From positions 49,220 through 113,219 of the forward strand of contig NZ_SDPU01000027.1 of assembly GCF_004168035.1 (NCBI RefSeq): 64,000 nt of DNA. The letters are read 5' to 3'. Position numbers and translations under genes: made by a program. Below the pieces are notes generated by a model, which made no database searches, was not told where the DNA came from, and worked only from the letters and a program-made list of their open reading frames with translations. Position 1 is the first letter of the stretch. Each line of letters starts with the position of its first letter. Of the stretch, positions 17,101-25,378 are shown in pieces. The DNA comes from Nocardioides iriomotensis. Its GTDB lineage: Bacteria > Actinomycetota > Actinomycetes > Propionibacteriales > Nocardioidaceae.

Positions 17101-18046
17101 ACAGCGGCACGACCTCGACGTTGCGCAGGTGGTCGAGCCTGTCGAGACCACTCTTGTCCAGGACGTCAGCCGTGTCGCGGATCTCCCGCTCGCCGGGGAG
17201 GAAGACCAGGATGTCGCCCGGCCCCTCCTTCATCAGCTCCTGGACGGCGTCGACGATCGCCTCGGTCTGGTCCTTGACCAGGACCTCGCCCTCCTCGTCG
17301 GCATCGTCCTCGCCCAGGGACATGAGCGGCCGGTAGCGCACCTCGACCGGGTAGGTCCGCCCGGACACCTCGACGATCGGCGCAGGGGTGCCGTCCGGCT
17401 GCGCGAAGTGCTCGGCGAACCGCTCGGGGTCGATCGTCGCGGAGGTGATCACGACCTTGAGGTCGGGCCGCTTTGGCAGCAGCTGCTTGAGGTAGCCGAG
17501 GATGAAGTCCACGTTCAGCGAGCGCTCGTGGGCCTCGTCGATGATGAGGGTGTCGTACGCCGAGAGCAGCCGGTCGTGCTGGAGCTCGGCGAGCAGGATG
17601 CCGTCGGTCATCAGCTTGACCAGGGTGTCCTTGCTCGACCGGTCGGTGAACCGCACCTGGTAGCCGACCACCTCGCCGAGCTCGGTGCCGACCTCCTCGG
17701 CGATCCGCTCGGCGACGCTGCGGGCGGCGATCCGCCGCGGCTGGGTGTGGCCGATCATCCCGTCGACGCCGCGGCCGAGCTCGAGGCAGATCTTGGGCAG
17801 CTGGGTGGTCTTGCCGGAGCCGGTCTCGCCGGCCACGATCACGACCTGGTGGTCACGGATCGCCTCGGCGATGTCGTCGCGGCGCTGGCTGACCGGGAGC
17901 TCGTCGGGGTACCGGATCACCGGCACCAGCGCGCGGCGGGCTTCGACCTGCTCGGGGGTGAAGCGGTGCCGCCGCTGCTGCGGTCGACCGCGACGCCGGT
18001 TGCCCCGACGGGGGCTGCGGGCGTCCCGCGTGCTGGCCTGCGACAT
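14153..18046 (-). CDS. hrpA: ATP-dependent RNA helicase HrpA
   Basis: A 1297-aa DEAH-box RNA helicase, full length for HrpA, which acts on structured mRNA and collided ribosomes. Walker A is VAGETGSGKTTQLPK (about residue 70), the DEAH box is IIDEAHERSLN (about residue 168), motif III is ITSATID, and motif VI is QRSGRCGRVEAG (about residue 385). Helicase-associated HA2, OB-fold and the long C-terminal DUF3418 region follow. A basic RRGNRRRGRPQQRRHR tail lies at the N-terminus. A -10-like TAGACT (18056-18061) sits 9 nt before the ATG, consistent with a very short leader. Confidence 0.96.
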   Translation of the reverse strand: MSQASTRDARSPRRGNRRRGRPQQRRHRFTPEQVEARRALVPVIRYPDELPVSQRRDDIAEAIRDHQVVIVAGETGSGKTTQLPKICLELGRGVDGMIGHTQPRRIAARSVAERIAEEVGTELGEVVGYQVRFTDRSSKDTLVKLMTDGILLAELQHDRLLSAYDTLIIDEAHERSLNVDFILGYLKQLLPKRPDLKVVITSATIDPERFAEHFAQPDGTPAPIVEVSGRTYPVEVRYRPLMSLGEDDADEEGEVLVKDQTEAIVDAVQELMKEGPGDILVFLPGEREIRDTADVLDKSGLDRLDHLRNVEVVPLFARLSAAEQHKVFAPHTGRRVVLATNVAETSLTVPGIRYVVDSGYARISRYSYRTKVQRLPIEPVSQASANQRSGRCGRVEAGIAVRLYSEEDFEARPEFTDPEILRTNLASVILQMTALGLGDVGRFPFVDPPDQRNVKAGVQLLEELGALVSTSSTDRGEGGRRLTSLGRRLVTLPIDPRLARMVVEADKRGCLREVLVITAALSIQDPRERPVEHRAHADQLHARFKDETSDFLTLLNLWRYVRTQQREQSSSAFRRMCRAEHLNYLRLREWQDLESQLRQVAKQLKLDVGKPADQPDGDGIHQALLAGLLSHIGLRDPDKRDYLGARNARFSIFPGSGLFRKQPQLVMAAELVETSRLFARVNAAIKPEWAEELGAGIVKRTYSEPHWSKKRAAVMAYERVTLYGVPLVADRLVSYGKVDAALARELFIRHALVYGEWSTRQKFFERNRALLEEAEELEHRARRRDIVVDEHTLFDFYDARVGADVVSGAHFDSWWKRARQKNPDLLTFDPAILVHDSAAEVTAHDYPDQWRDGGLVLPLSYQFEPGTAADGVTVDVAVATLNQVEPDGFTWQVPGLREELVTSLIRSLPKQLRVNFVPAPNVAKEFLAAASPGEEALLPALSRFLRGRSGVHVPEGAWDWSKVPGHLRPTFRVLDERGRVVAEGKDLEKLKEPLRPKFQQAMADAASSSGLDVGGQTGWTFGTIERTFSQTRAGHDVRGFPGLVDEGRTVGLRVFGSAPERDASHLRGLRRLLTLGIPSPAKAIADSLGNTEKLGLAGSPYPSVADLLDDCVAAAVDDLVARHGGAVWDEASYDVLKQRVAADLPETTRGVLHDVIRVLGSWRGVDKALTGSVDMTMLPALADMKAQVGRLVFRGFVGEAGTTWVRHYPRYLAAVAQRRERLAGEVNRDRQLMDQVVGLQEAYLHRLGALPEGRLPSLELRRVGWLLEEYRVSLWAQPLGTSVPVSDTRIRKALDQA

Positions 18047-18110
18047 GACCCATGAAGTCTACGAATCGTCCGCAACCGCTTTGCGAGGTCCCGGACCTGT
18101 TCCTCGCCTG

Positions 18111-18569
18111 TCAGCCGCCTTCGACGTACCTGGCGAGGTGGTCGAGCGCCATCGTCATGCCGGCCTCGTTGTCCTCGGGACGGAGGACGTCCGGCACCCC
18201 CTCGTGGACCATCGTCACCAGGCAGCCGCCGTCGGGGGTGTCTGCCAGGGTCGTCGTCATGGTCATCGGCGTGGTCATCGCCGCGTCGTCCGACTCGAAG
18301 GCCATCGTCTCGACCACCACCAGGTCGGGGTCGAGCCGGGTGAACGTGCCGGCGTACGTGTCGGTGCGGCCGGTCGACTTGCCGGGCCGGTCGTCGACGT
18401 AGGTCAGGGAGACACGGAACCGGCCGCCCTCCCGCGCCTCGAACTCGTGGACCTCCGCGCGCATGTCGTCGGGCACCCGCCAGCGCTCGACCGCCGCGGG
18501 GTCGAGCAGCGCGGCGTACACCTCTGAGCGTGGTGCGCGCACGACTCGTTGCACCGAGGTGGTGTGCAT
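18111..18569 (-). CDS. SRPBCC (START/AHSA1-like) domain protein
   Basis: A 152-aa single-domain protein with the helix-grip fold of the AHSA1 family: MHTTSVQRVVRAPRSEVYAALLDP at the start, GGRFRVSLTY in the sheet, and a C-terminal long helix ending DHLARYVEGG. Such proteins bind hydrophobic ligands or act as Hsp90-activator-like or polyketide-related domains; no ligand can be assigned. Its ATG shares the last base of the stop of the 97-aa gene upstream, so the two are translated together. Confidence 0.8.
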   Translation of the reverse strand: MHTTSVQRVVRAPRSEVYAALLDPAAVERWRVPDDMRAEVHEFEAREGGRFRVSLTYVDDRPGKSTGRTDTYAGTFTRLDPDLVVVETMAFESDDAAMTTPMTMTTTLADTPDGGCLVTMVHEGVPDVLRPEDNEAGMTMALDHLARYVEGG

Positions 18570-18862
18570 CAGAGCGTGAACGCCCAGGACGTCAGCCGCT
18601 CGTGCGCGGTGCGCATGTCGGCGACCTGCACCGTCTCGTGGGTCGACTCGTCGCCGAGCCGGCGCTCGACCTGGTAGCTGCCGTCCTCGAGCCGGATGCA
18701 CTGGGCGTAGACCTCGTCGGTGCCCGCCTTCTCGACGATGATCCAGAGCGCGTCCTGCGTGTCGATGTCCTCCAGCAGGAGGAACAGGGCGTCCTCGGAC
18801 GGGTCGTCGACGGTGTCGCCGGTGTCGAGGCGGGCGTGCAGGATCGGCCGACGAGTCGTCAT
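18569..18862 (-). CDS. Small acidic hypothetical protein
   Basis: A 97-aa soluble acidic protein with alternating hydrophobic strands (ALFLLLEDIDTQDALWIIVEK, DEVYAQCIRLEDGSYQVERR), suggesting a small alpha/beta fold of the immunity-protein type. No catalytic motif is visible and I do not recognise a family. It is the first gene of a two-gene unit with the SRPBCC protein, overlapping by one base. A CAGGAT hexamer lies 7 nt before the ATG and may serve as a weak -10. Confidence 0.65.
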   Translation of the reverse strand: MTTRRPILHARLDTGDTVDDPSEDALFLLLEDIDTQDALWIIVEKAGTDEVYAQCIRLEDGSYQVERRLGDESTHETVQVADMRTAHERLTSWAFTL

Positions 18863-18875
18863 GGTGGTGATCCTG

Positions 18876-19691
18876 TCACCGGCCGGCCGTCATCGGTCCG
18901 CTGCCCGCGCCGCCGGAGAGCCGCTGGGCGAGCCAGATCGGGATGGCGGACAGCAGCACGAGCACGGCCGCGACGACGTTCACGACCGGCGCCTGGTTGG
19001 GCCGGAACATGTTCTCCAGGATCCAGATCGGCAGCGTCTTCACGTCGCCGCCGGCGGTGAACGTGGTCACGATGATCTCGTCGAAGGACAGTCCGAAGGC
19101 CAGCAGCGCACCGGCCAGGAGCGCGGAGCGCAGCATCGGGAACGTGACCAGCCGGAACGTCGTGAAGGTGCCGGCACCGAGGTCGGCCGACGCCTCCTCG
19201 AGGTTGCCGCCGAGCCGCCGCAGCCGCGCCTGGACGTTGTTGAACACCGTCACGATGCAGAACGTCGCGTGCGCGATGACGAGCGTGATGAATCCCAGCT
19301 CGAGGCCGAACACCGTCCGGAACGCGTTGTTGAGCGCGATGCCGGTGACGATGCCGGGCAGGGCGATCGGCAGGATGATCAGCAGGGACACGACCTCGCG
19401 GCCGAAGAACCGGCGACGCTGCAGGGCGAGCGCCGCCATCGTGCCGAGCACCAGCGCCAGGATCGTCGCGAGCAGGGCCACCCGCAGGCTGACGAAGAGC
19501 GCGTCGAACGCGCCGCTGCTGTTGGCAGCGGCCCGCCACCAACGCAGGGTCAGGTCCGGCGGTGGCCACGCGAAGGTGCGGCTGGAGTTGAACGAGTTGA
19601 GCAGCACCATGCCCAGCGGCACGTAGACCACCGTCAGCCCAATGGCGGTGAGGACGGCGAGGGTGCGGCGCATGCCGAGGGAGATGGTCAC
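18876..19691 (-). CDS. potC: Polyamine-type ABC transporter permease (PotC-like)
   Basis: A 271-aa inner-membrane permease with six hydrophobic segments. The EAA loop that docks with the ATPase is seen as NLEEASADLGAGTFTTFRLVTFPML at about residues 165-190, and the segment GLSFDEIIVTTFTAGGD is typical of PotC-type permeases. The GTG start overlaps the stop of the upstream permease by 4 nt. It is the last gene of a four-gene potA-D-B-C operon, and it should form the heterodimeric channel together with the PotB-like protein. Confidence 0.9.
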   Translation of the reverse strand: MTISLGMRRTLAVLTAIGLTVVYVPLGMVLLNSFNSSRTFAWPPPDLTLRWWRAAANSSGAFDALFVSLRVALLATILALVLGTMAALALQRRRFFGREVVSLLIILPIALPGIVTGIALNNAFRTVFGLELGFITLVIAHATFCIVTVFNNVQARLRRLGGNLEEASADLGAGTFTTFRLVTFPMLRSALLAGALLAFGLSFDEIIVTTFTAGGDVKTLPIWILENMFRPNQAPVVNVVAAVLVLLSAIPIWLAQRLSGGAGSGPMTAGR

Positions 19692-20539
19692 AGGTTCTCC
19701 AGGGCTCCGGTACGGCGGACGAGGGCGAGGTAGACCAGGATGATCACGACCGGCACGGTCGCCATCGCCGCGGCGAACGGGAGGTTGTTGGCGGCACCCA
19801 CGTTGTCGTAGACGACGTTGCCGAGCATCTGGCTCGCGCCGCCCACGATCCGCACGGTGATGTAGTCGCCGAGGGTCAGCGAGAACGTGAAGATCGAGCC
19901 GGCCACGAGTCCGGGGAACATCACCGGCAGCACCACCCGGCGCAGCGTCTCGACCGACCGGGCGCCGAGGTCGGCGGACGCCTCGAGCAACGAGTCGGGC
20001 AGGCGTTCCAGCGACGCGAAGATCGGCAGGATCATGTAGGGCATCCACAGGTACGCCAGGGTCAGCGTCGTCGCGACCACGCCGTACCCGGGGGTGTCCA
20101 GCCCGAACGGCCGGGCCAGCCACGACACCAGCCCGTTCTCCGAGAGCATCCCGCGCCAGGCGTAGGCCTTCACCAGGTAGCTGGCCCACAGCGGGGTGAG
20201 CACGGCGACCAGCAGGATGCCCTTCAGCCGCGACGAGGCGACCTTCGCCATGAACAGCGCGATCGGGATCGCCACGACCGCGTCCACCACCGTGACCGTC
20301 AGCGCGATGGCGAGCGTGCGGAGGGTGATGACGCGGTAGACGTCGACGTCGAGCAGGGTGCGGAAGTTGTCCAGCGTCCAGGTGCGCTCCACCTCGCCCG
20401 TGAAGGCGTTCTGCCCCCACAGGGAGGTGATGAACAGCGCCCCCAGGGCTCCGAGGTAGGCCACGCCCAGCCACAGCATCGGTGGCGTGAGCAAGAGACC
20501 CAGCCGGAGCCCCGGGCGCCGGTGCAGGACGTTGGACAC
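19688..20539 (-). CDS. potB: Polyamine-type ABC transporter permease (PotB-like)
   Basis: A 283-aa integral membrane permease with six segments and the EAA loop LLEASADLGARSVETLRRVVLP near residue 185. The N-terminal long periplasmic-side region (LWGQNAFTGEVERTWTLDNF) and the SLTLGDYITVRIVGG segment match PotB. Start chosen at the GTG at 20539, preceded by a GGGGA ribosome binding site; longer versions would run into the binding-protein gene, whose stop is 15 nt upstream. Partner of the PotC-like permease with which it overlaps. Confidence 0.9.
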   Translation of the reverse strand: MSNVLHRRPGLRLGLLLTPPMLWLGVAYLGALGALFITSLWGQNAFTGEVERTWTLDNFRTLLDVDVYRVITLRTLAIALTVTVVDAVVAIPIALFMAKVASSRLKGILLVAVLTPLWASYLVKAYAWRGMLSENGLVSWLARPFGLDTPGYGVVATTLTLAYLWMPYMILPIFASLERLPDSLLEASADLGARSVETLRRVVLPVMFPGLVAGSIFTFSLTLGDYITVRIVGGASQMLGNVVYDNVGAANNLPFAAAMATVPVVIILVYLALVRRTGALENL

Positions 20540-20553
20540 CGTTGTCGTCCCCG

Positions 20554-21795
20554 CTAGCCCTTCACCTCGGTCCAGGCCTGGGTCCAGTCGCCGTAGTCGG
20601 TGCAGGTGACGTCGGTGCGTCCGTCGATGCACTGCGGGATCGGCGTGGTCCAGTAGTGGATCTGCGACGCGTACTCCTCGTCGCCGGCGTGGAAGGTCTC
20701 GCAGTGACCCTTGGCGGCGATGTCGCAGGCCTTCGGGTTGGCCGGCGCCTCACCGAAGTACTCCGCGACGGCGGCATTGGCCTCGGGGCTGACGATGTGG
20801 TTCATCCACATGTAGGCGCAGTTGGGGTGCTTGGCCTCCGCCGCCACCATCCAGGTGTCCGACCAGCCGGTCGCACCCTCCTCAGGCAGCGTCACGTCGA
20901 CCGGGACCTTCTCGCCCTCGGCGACGTTGGCGATCACCTGCCAGGTGGTGCCGACCACCGTGTCACCGGTGGTGAACGCCTGCACCTCCTTGAGGTAGTC
21001 CGACCAGTACTCGCCGACGTTCTCGCGCTGCTTCTTCAGCAGGTCGACCGCCGCGGCGAGCTGGTCCTGGTCGAGGGCGTACGGGTTCTTGATGCCGAGG
21101 TCCGGCTGGGTCTTCATCAGGTAGAGCGCGGCGTCGGCGATGTAGATCGGCGAGTCGTAGGCCGTCACCTTGCCGGCGTACTCCGAGGCCCCGTCGAACA
21201 CCACGCTCCAGCTCGTCGGCGCCGGCTTCACGACGTCGGTGCGCCACATCAGCAGGTTGGCGCCGTAGCCGTGCGGGACGCCGTACATCTGCCCGTTGAC
21301 GGAGTTCCAGTCGCGGTCCTTGAGGTAGTCGTAGAGGTCGGCGTAGTTGGGGATCAGGTCGGTGTTGACCGGCGCGACGTCACCCGACGCGACCATCCGC
21401 AGCGACGCGTCGCCCGAGGCGGACACGACGTCGTACTCCCCCGTCTTCATGAGGTTGACGGCCTCGTCCGACGTGGCGAAGTACTTCACGTTGGCCTGGC
21501 AGCCGGTCTCCTTCTCGAACGGCGTGACCCAGTCGTAGTTGGGGTCGTTGCTGCCGTCCTCGGCGTAGCCGGGCCAGGCCAGGATGTCGACCTCCCCCTC
21601 GCCGGCACCGAGCTTCTGGGCCATCGGGATGTCGGGCGGCGTGAAGCCGGCGGCCTCGCCGGTGCCGGAACCCTCGTCGCCGGAGCCGCCGGAGTCACCT
21701 CCCCCGCTGCTGGTGCCGCAACCGGCGATCGCGAGGGCGACCGCGGCCGTGGCGGCCACACGCGCGAGGCGGGCCCGGGTGGTTGTGCGCTTCAT
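20554..21795 (-). CDS. potD: Polyamine-type ABC transporter substrate-binding lipoprotein (PotD-like)
   Basis: A 413-aa extracellular binding lipoprotein. The signal ends in lipobox AIAGC (about residue 26) and is followed by a Gly/Ser linker of 25 residues. The fold opens with GEVDILAWPGYAEDGS and continues with TGCQANVKYFATSDEAVNLMKTGEYDVVSASGDASLRM, as in spermidine/putrescine-binding proteins. Length is longer than E. coli PotD, mainly through a C-terminal extension with four cysteines (KACDIAAKGHC, PQCIDG, VTCTDYG) that could form two disulphides. GAGGAG lies 5 nt before the ATG, overlapping the end of the ATPase gene. Confidence 0.88.
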   Translation of the reverse strand: MKRTTTRARLARVAATAAVALAIAGCGTSSGGGDSGGSGDEGSGTGEAAGFTPPDIPMAQKLGAGEGEVDILAWPGYAEDGSNDPNYDWVTPFEKETGCQANVKYFATSDEAVNLMKTGEYDVVSASGDASLRMVASGDVAPVNTDLIPNYADLYDYLKDRDWNSVNGQMYGVPHGYGANLLMWRTDVVKPAPTSWSVVFDGASEYAGKVTAYDSPIYIADAALYLMKTQPDLGIKNPYALDQDQLAAAVDLLKKQRENVGEYWSDYLKEVQAFTTGDTVVGTTWQVIANVAEGEKVPVDVTLPEEGATGWSDTWMVAAEAKHPNCAYMWMNHIVSPEANAAVAEYFGEAPANPKACDIAAKGHCETFHAGDEEYASQIHYWTTPIPQCIDGRTDVTCTDYGDWTQAWTEVKG

Positions 21796-21797
21796 GG

Positions 21798-22949
21798 TCA
21801 CTCCTCTTCGTTGTGTCCCGAGCCGTCTCCGGTGGATCTCCCCGCGCCGTCGAGCCGGACGACGTGCTCGCGCCGCCAGGTCAGGACGACTCGCTCCCCG
21901 CGCCGGGCGAAGAGGTGGTCGATGGAGCTCTCCTCGTTCTGCTGCTGGACCGTCAGGTGGACGCCGTCCCCGACGTCGACGACGGAGTGCGTGGCCGCAC
22001 CGAGGTACACGACCTCGGTCACGACTCCCTCGAGCACGCACTCGCCGTCGGCGCCGCCCCCCTGGTGCCCCCCGGCCCCCAGGTCCGTCCGGTGGTGGAG
22101 CTGGATCTTCTCCGGCCGTACGCTCACCGGCCCGTCGTCACCGACCGCGCGCCGGGCGGTGGCGCCGGTCAGCAGGTTGGAGGTGCCCACGAAGCCGGCC
22201 ACGAAGGGCGACGCGGGCCGCTCGTAGAGCTCGACGGGCGACGCGACCTGCTCGATCCGGCCGTCGTTGAAGACCGCGATCCGGTCGCTCATCGTCAGCG
22301 CCTCCTCCTGGTCGTGGGTCACGAACACGAAGGTGATGCCGACGTCGCGCTGGAGCGCCTTCAGCTCGATCTGCATCTGGCGGCGCAGCTTGAGGTCGAG
22401 GGCACCGAGGGGCTCGTCGAGCAGCAGCACGCGCGGCCGGTTCACCAGCGCGCGGGCCAGCGCGACCCGCTGTCGCTGGCCGCCGGAGAGCTCGTGCGGC
22501 CGGCGACCGCCGTACGTCGCCAGCCGGACGGTCTCCAGCGCGGCCTCGGCGCGCGGGCGACGCTCCCCGGACGGGACCTTCTTGACCCGCAGGCCGTACT
22601 CGACGTTCTGCACCACGCTCATGTGCGGGAACAGCGCGTAGTCCTGGAAGACCGTGTTGACGTCGCGGCGGAACGGCGGCAGCTCGGTGACGTCCTGCTC
22701 GCCGAGCAGCACCTGACCGCCGGTCGGCTGCTCGAAGCCCGCGATCATCCGCAGCACCGTCGTCTTGCCGGAGCCGGACGGGCCGAGCATGGAGAAGAAC
22801 TCGCCGTCGGCGATGTCGAGGTCGATGCCGTCCACGGCCGTCACCGCGCCGAACTCCTTGCGCAGCGCGCGCAGGCTCACCGCCGGTGCTCCGGCGGGAG
22901 CTGCGGACCCCTGACGCGAGGTCCGCGGGGCCTGCGCGGCCGAGGACAT
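21798..22949 (-). CDS. potA: Polyamine-type ABC transporter ATP-binding protein (PotA-like)
   Basis: A 383-aa ABC ATPase with Walker A GPSGSGKTTVLR (about residue 57), Q-loop VFQDYALFPHMSV, signature LSGGQRQRVALARAL, Walker B VLLLDEPLGALD and H-loop VTHDQEEAL. The C-terminal 130 residues form a TOBE-type regulatory domain. First gene of the potA-D-B-C operon, 2 nt from potD. A CATACT -10-like hexamer lies 6 nt before the ATG, and a dyad (22975-23019) lies just further upstream, a natural place for a regulator. The transported compound could be spermidine, putrescine or a related cation. Confidence 0.92.
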   Translation of the reverse strand: MSSAAQAPRTSRQGSAAPAGAPAVSLRALRKEFGAVTAVDGIDLDIADGEFFSMLGPSGSGKTTVLRMIAGFEQPTGGQVLLGEQDVTELPPFRRDVNTVFQDYALFPHMSVVQNVEYGLRVKKVPSGERRPRAEAALETVRLATYGGRRPHELSGGQRQRVALARALVNRPRVLLLDEPLGALDLKLRRQMQIELKALQRDVGITFVFVTHDQEEALTMSDRIAVFNDGRIEQVASPVELYERPASPFVAGFVGTSNLLTGATARRAVGDDGPVSVRPEKIQLHHRTDLGAGGHQGGGADGECVLEGVVTEVVYLGAATHSVVDVGDGVHLTVQQQNEESSIDHLFARRGERVVLTWRREHVVRLDGAGRSTGDGSGHNEEE

Positions 22950-22955
22950 GGCCGG

Positions 22956-22961
22956 AGTATG
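22956..22961 (-). promoter_or_regulatory. -10 element of the potADBC operon
   Basis: CATACT, read on the minus strand, ends 6 nt before the potA ATG. The same hexamer and spacing recur before the metzincin gene at 56794. Confidence 0.4.
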
Positions 22962-22974
22962 GCAGCGCCATGAC

Positions 22975-23019
22975 GACGGATTCCATGCCTCTGATGGGTG
23001 ATTTCACGACGAATCCGTC
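22975..23019. promoter_or_regulatory. Dyad upstream of potA (candidate operator)
   Basis: GACGGATTC (22975-22983) and its exact complement GAATCCGTC (23011-23019) are separated by 27 bp, centre to centre 36 bp. The pair lies between potA and the response regulator gene, over the expected -35 region of potA. Confidence 0.35.
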
Positions 23020-23142
23020 ATCAAAGCGTTATCGGGCGACCGTTTCATGCGCATTTGTCATCGTCGGCGGGTGGATCGGCCTGCGCATGGGTTCACAGCC
23101 GACGCACAGGAACCTCCCAGCAAGCCCGCGAGATCGGTTGGA

Positions 23143-23889
23143 ATGCTGGACCGCGTGACGAGCGCACCCCCCTCCGGACTCACCCGCCCCGATGGCAGCC
23201 CGCTGCACGTCCTCGTCGTCGACGACGAGGTCAACATCGCCGAGCTGCTGGCGATGGCGTTGCGCTACGAGGGCTGGCAGGTGTCGATGGCGCACAGCGG
23301 GGCCAAGGCCGTCGCGATGGCCAAGGAGGACCGGCCCGACGCGGTCGTGCTCGACGTGATGCTTCCGGACTTCGACGGCATGGAGGTGCTCCGCCGGATG
23401 CGCGGGCACCACCCCGACGTCCCGGTGCTGTTCCTCACCGCCCGCGACGCCGTCGAGGACCGGGTGGCCGGGCTGACGGCGGGCGGCGACGACTACGTCA
23501 TCAAGCCGTTCAGCCTCGAGGAGGTGGTGGCCCGGCTGCGCGCGCTGATGCGCCGGGCCGGCGCCGCCGACCGCCGTACCGCCGCGGTGCTGAGTGTCGG
23601 CGACCTCCGGCTCGACGAGGACAGCCACGAGGTGTTCCGGGGCGACGACGAGATCAGCCTGACCGCCACGGAGTTCGAGCTGCTGCGGTTCCTCATGCGC
23701 AACCCGCGGCGGGTGCTGTCGAAGCCGCAGATCCTCGACCGGGTCTGGAACTACGACTTCGGCGGCCAGGCCAACGTCGTCGAGCTGTACATCTCCTACC
23801 TGCGCAAGAAGATCGACGCCGGCCGCGCGCCGATGATCCACACGATGCGGGGTGCCGGCTACGTGCTGAAGCCGGCCGAGGCCGAGTGA
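23143..23889 (+). CDS. OmpR/PhoB-family response regulator
   Basis: A 248-aa transcriptional regulator. The receiver domain has the acidic pair VVDDEVN at about residues 26-30, phospho-acceptor Asp71 in VVLDVMLPDFDG, Thr in LFLTARD and Lys in VIKPFS. The C-terminal winged helix carries the recognition region VLSKPQILDRVWNYDFGGQANVVELYISYLRKKID. It resembles mycobacterial MprA/TcrX/PrrA-type regulators. The ATG at 23143 is chosen; a GTG at 23155 is possible. The stop overlaps the histidine kinase start by 4 nt, so the pair forms one two-component system; the target genes are unknown, although the adjacent glycosyltransferase unit is a candidate. Confidence 0.9.
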   Translation: MLDRVTSAPPSGLTRPDGSPLHVLVVDDEVNIAELLAMALRYEGWQVSMAHSGAKAVAMAKEDRPDAVVLDVMLPDFDGMEVLRRMRGHHPDVPVLFLTARDAVEDRVAGLTAGGDDYVIKPFSLEEVVARLRALMRRAGAADRRTAAVLSVGDLRLDEDSHEVFRGDDEISLTATEFELLRFLMRNPRRVLSKPQILDRVWNYDFGGQANVVELYISYLRKKIDAGRAPMIHTMRGAGYVLKPAEAE

Positions 23890-25364
23890 GCCGTCGCATG
23901 ACTCTTGTCCCGACCTCCCTGACCGGACGCCTCGTCGCCACCGTCGTGGCACTGGTGGCGGTGGTCGGCGTGCTGGTCGGGACCGTGACGACCCTCGCGA
24001 TGCGCGAGTACCTGAGCAACCAGCTCGACCAGCAGGTGCTCGACGCGGCGGCGCGAGGCGCCCGGCCCTTCGAGGACGGACCGCGCGGCGACCTCGGACC
24101 GCCGCCGTCCTTCGGCGGTGACGAGGACGACGAGTACCGCGAGGCGCGCGGTCAGGGGGCGGGGACGCTGACGGCGTTCTTCCCGACGGGCAGCAGCGGC
24201 CTCGGCAACGTGATCACCAGCCGGTCCGGCCTGCGCGAGGTCTCCACGTCCGCCCTGGCGGTCCTGCAGGACGTCCCGGCGGACGGGCGCGTGCACACGG
24301 TCGACCTGCCGGCGTTCGGGCAGTACCGCGTCACGTCCGACTCGCGCGGCCCCGGCACCGTCGTGATCGGGCTGCCCACGCAGGACATCAACGACGCGAT
24401 CGGCTCGCTGATCGGCTACGAGGTGCTGCTCACCGCGCTCGGCGTCGCGGTGGCCGGCGGCGTCGGGCTGGTCCTGGTGCGCCGTCAGATGAAGCCGCTG
24501 CAAGAGGTCGCGGCCACCGCGCACGAGGTCGCCGGGCTGCCGCTGGACTCCGGGGAGATCGGCACGACCGTCCGGGTCCCGGCCGAGCACACCGACCCGC
24601 GCAGCGAGGTCGGGCAGGTCGGCGCCGCGCTCAACACCCTGCTCGCCCACATGGAGTCGGCGCTCGACGCGCGGCACCGCAGCGAGCAGCAGGTCCGCCA
24701 GTTCGTCGCCGACGCCTCCCACGAGCTCCGGACGCCGCTGACCACGATCCAGGGGTACGCCGAGCTGAGCCGGCGTACCCACGACGGCGCCCCGGCCGCC
24801 CTCGCGAAGGTCGAGGCCGAGGCGCACCGGATGTCCGACCTCGTCGAGGACCTGCTGCTGCTCGCCCGCCTCGACGCCGGCCGCCCCCTGGCGCGCGACC
24901 GCGTCGACCTCACCCACCTGGTCCTCGAGTGCGTCGCCGACGCCCGCGTCGTCGCGCCCGACCACCGCTGGCTGTTGGACCTGCCCGACGAGCCGGTCGA
25001 GGTCACCGGCGACGAGCAGCGGCTGCACCAGGCGCTGACCAACCTCATCGGCAACGCCCGGCGGCACACCCCCGAGGGCACGACCGTCACCGTCGGCCTG
25101 TGCCGCTCCCCCGGCTCGCCGACCGCTCCGGGCGGGGTCGAGCTGCGCGTGCACGACGACGGCCCCGGCCTCCCGGCGGACCTCGTGTCCACCGCGTTCG
25201 AGCGGTTCAGCCGCGGCGACTCCGCCCGCACCCGCGCCTCCGGCGGCGCCGGCCTCGGCCTCTCGCTCGCCGAGGCGATCGCCGAGGCACACGACGGCCG
25301 CGCGACGGTGACCTCGTCGCCCGGCGACACCACGTTCGTCGTACACCTGCCGCTGGCGGGCTGA
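23886..25364 (+). CDS. Two-component sensor histidine kinase
   Basis: A 492-aa membrane histidine kinase. A first membrane segment at about residues 15-37 is followed by an extracytoplasmic domain of about 130 residues and a second segment near residues 185-200. A HAMP-like linker leads to the H-box FVADASHELRTPLTTIQGY (phospho-His at about residue 286), the N-box LTNLIGNARRHTPEG, G1 VHDDGPGLP and G2 GGAGLGLSLAEAI. The GTG at 23886 overlaps the regulator stop; an ATG at 23898 is the alternative. Acidic runs in the sensor (GGDEDDEYREAR) could bind cations. Three hairpins follow the stop. Confidence 0.9.
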   Translation: MSRRMTLVPTSLTGRLVATVVALVAVVGVLVGTVTTLAMREYLSNQLDQQVLDAAARGARPFEDGPRGDLGPPPSFGGDEDDEYREARGQGAGTLTAFFPTGSSGLGNVITSRSGLREVSTSALAVLQDVPADGRVHTVDLPAFGQYRVTSDSRGPGTVVIGLPTQDINDAIGSLIGYEVLLTALGVAVAGGVGLVLVRRQMKPLQEVAATAHEVAGLPLDSGEIGTTVRVPAEHTDPRSEVGQVGAALNTLLAHMESALDARHRSEQQVRQFVADASHELRTPLTTIQGYAELSRRTHDGAPAALAKVEAEAHRMSDLVEDLLLLARLDAGRPLARDRVDLTHLVLECVADARVVAPDHRWLLDLPDEPVEVTGDEQRLHQALTNLIGNARRHTPEGTTVTVGLCRSPGSPTAPGGVELRVHDDGPGLPADLVSTAFERFSRGDSARTRASGGAGLGLSLAEAIAEAHDGRATVTSSPGDTTFVVHLPLAG

Positions 25365-25378
25365 CCCGATTCCGTCCC

